Shown in pieces: positions 29,633 through 30,359 of a stretch of 30,359 nucleotides of DNA (positions are counted from its first letter, which is position 1; each line of letters opens with the position of its first letter). The stretch is taken from NCBI GenBank assembly GCA_046757585.1, contig JBHHYR010000025.1, positions 1 through 30,359 on the forward strand. Direction: 5' to 3'. A program made the position numbers and the translations under genes. This DNA comes from JBHHYR01 sp046757585. GTDB lineage: Bacteria > Desulfobacterota > Binatia > HRBIN30. The notes under the pieces are model-generated. The model made no database searches, had not been told where the DNA came from, and was given only the letters and a program-made list of their open reading frames with translations.

Positions 29633-30359
29633 TCACGGCACGAGGCCAGCCGCCTTGAGCGCCCTGTACGTTGTGTACCCCCCGGAGAGGTTGCGGGAAC
29701 GGTACCCGTGCTGCGCCAGGAACCGGGTCGCGTAGTACGCCCGCTGGCCCACGCTGCAGCAGAGCCAGATCTCACGATCCTTCGGCAACTCCCGGTAGCG
29801 CTCCCGCATCTGCGAGAGCGGGAAGTTCATGGCACCCAGCACGTGCCCGGCGGCAAACTCGTCGGGCTCGCGCACATCCAGGAGCAAGGCTCCCGCTTCC
29901 CCCAGTTGCCCCCAGTCGGCCAGCGGCATGTCACCAGCGAGCATGTTTTCGGCAATCATACCGGCGAGGTTGACCGGGTCTTTCGCGGCGCCGAACTGCG
30001 GTGCGTAACAGAGCTCCGCCTCCGCCAGGTCGTGCACGGTTGCGCCGAACTGAATGGCCGTGGCAATAACGTCGATGCGCTTCTCCACGCCTTCGATTCC
30101 CAGCGCCTGTGCGCCGAGGATCCGCCCGTCCGGGACCGAGAACAGCAGCTTGAGGTGGATCGGGCGCGCCCCGGGGTAGTAGCCCGCGTGATGACCGGGG
30201 TGCAGATACACCTTCTCGAAACTGCTCACGCCGGCGCTTTTCGCCCGCTGCTCGTCTATCCACGTTCGAATGTGACGCGAGTCCGGAATGCTGCGCACGG
30301 CAAACACGCCCGGCAGCGGAGGGCGGATTGGCGCCGCCCCGGGAGAGAGGACGAGCACG
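29633..30359 (-). CDS. CoA-disulfide reductase/rhodanese-type protein, 5' end outside window, apparent internal deletion
   Basis: The visible 241 residues contain, in order, a fragment of the FAD domain (VLVLSPGAAPIRPPLPGVFA), a pyridine-nucleotide-disulfide dimerisation domain (about 45-140, KVYLHPGHHAGYYPGARPI, CYAPQFGAAKDPVNLAGM), and a C-terminal rhodanese domain (about 145-241) with the persulfide cysteine C201 in LCCSVGQRAYYATRFL. CoA-disulfide reductase-rhodanese fusions use NAD(P)H to reduce CoA persulfides and polysulfide. In those proteins about 190 residues holding the NAD-binding GGGFIG motif and the second FAD motif lie between the PDxRxIRxWI segment and the KVYLHPG segment; here the two are joined directly near 30235-30250. 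The reading frame is intact across the junction. The gene is either truncated in nature or misassembled. Confidence 0.8.
   Translation of the reverse strand, partial: VLVLSPGAAPIRPPLPGVFAVRSIPDSRHIRTWIDEQRAKSAGVSSFEKVYLHPGHHAGYYPGARPIHLKLLFSVPDGRILGAQALGIEGVEKRIDVIATAIQFGATVHDLAEAELCYAPQFGAAKDPVNLAGMIAENMLAGDMPLADWGQLGEAGALLLDVREPDEFAAGHVLGAMNFPLSQMRERYRELPKDREIWLCCSVGQRAYYATRFLAQHGYRSRNLSGGYTTYRALKAAGLVP

Noticed and set aside
1..30359. CRISPR arrays, phage genes, transposase genes or rRNA
   Set aside because: Reading both strands showed no regularly spaced repeats, no phage or transposase motifs and no rRNA sequence.

Overview
The window is about 30 kb of high-G+C bacterial chromosome, probably from an uncultured lineage in the broad former Deltaproteobacteria (Desulfobacterota, Myxococcota or Binatota-like). 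That placement is an inference. It rests on a PlsB-type acyltransferase, a split b6c-type quinol oxidase genetically tied to an octaheme cytochrome c, a Tat-type Rieske protein, and a secreted Cys-rich nuclease-fold protein with an N-terminal module I associate from memory with such genomes. No 16S or ribosomal marker is present. All assignments come from reading the sequence; no database search was run.

Region 1 (1-1430) is accessory. It holds a ParD/ParE-type toxin-antitoxin pair on the minus strand with a short palindrome upstream. A 169-bp palindromic miniature element with 23-nt inverted ends sits 19 bases from a tRNA-Phe(GAA) gene. Region 2 (1430-9754) is mostly housekeeping. A near-consensus sigma70-type promoter reads into two tiny zinc-ribbon genes. 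They are followed by an RluA-family pseudouridine synthase, a conserved-looking unknown gene, a fold-type I PLP enzyme, a membrane-anchored alpha/beta hydrolase, a PlsB-type glycerol-3-phosphate acyltransferase, and a predicted lipoprotein that joins a bifunctional-nuclease (DUF151) domain to a PDZ domain.

Region 3 (9971-24302) is the core: about 14 kb of co-oriented, tightly packed genes that together could carry electrons from quinol to oxygen. The order is small membrane protein, Rieske protein, cytochrome b6-like subunit (with the Cys that binds heme c_i/c_n in related proteins), 57-aa membrane protein, subunit IV-like cytochrome b C-half, 56-aa protein, octaheme cytochrome c, cupredoxin-like periplasmic protein, CoxB, CoxA, CtaA, CtaB, 45-aa membrane protein, a first subunit III, a CPMC-motif membrane protein, a second subunit III, CoxD/subunit IV, SCO1/SenC and DUF420/CtaM. 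The likely route is quinol, Rieske/b6, octaheme c and/or cupredoxin, CuA, heme a3-CuB. CtaA/CtaB make heme A, and SCO and DUF420 serve oxidase assembly. No separate small soluble cytochrome c is encoded here, which makes the octaheme protein and the cupredoxin the obvious carriers.

Region 4 (24312-30359) holds, on the minus strand, an SDR dehydrogenase followed by a homodimeric-type pyruvate dehydrogenase E1 (aceE). A secreted endonuclease/exonuclease/phosphatase-fold protein lies on the plus strand. The window ends inside a minus-strand CoA-disulfide-reductase/rhodanese-like gene that appears to lack its central NAD-binding region.

The best candidates for something undescribed are the fused-by-operon quinol-to-oxygen module with its octaheme cytochrome and several tiny uncharacterised membrane proteins, the CPMC protein between two subunit III genes, the BFN-PDZ lipoprotein, and the internally deleted disulfide reductase.
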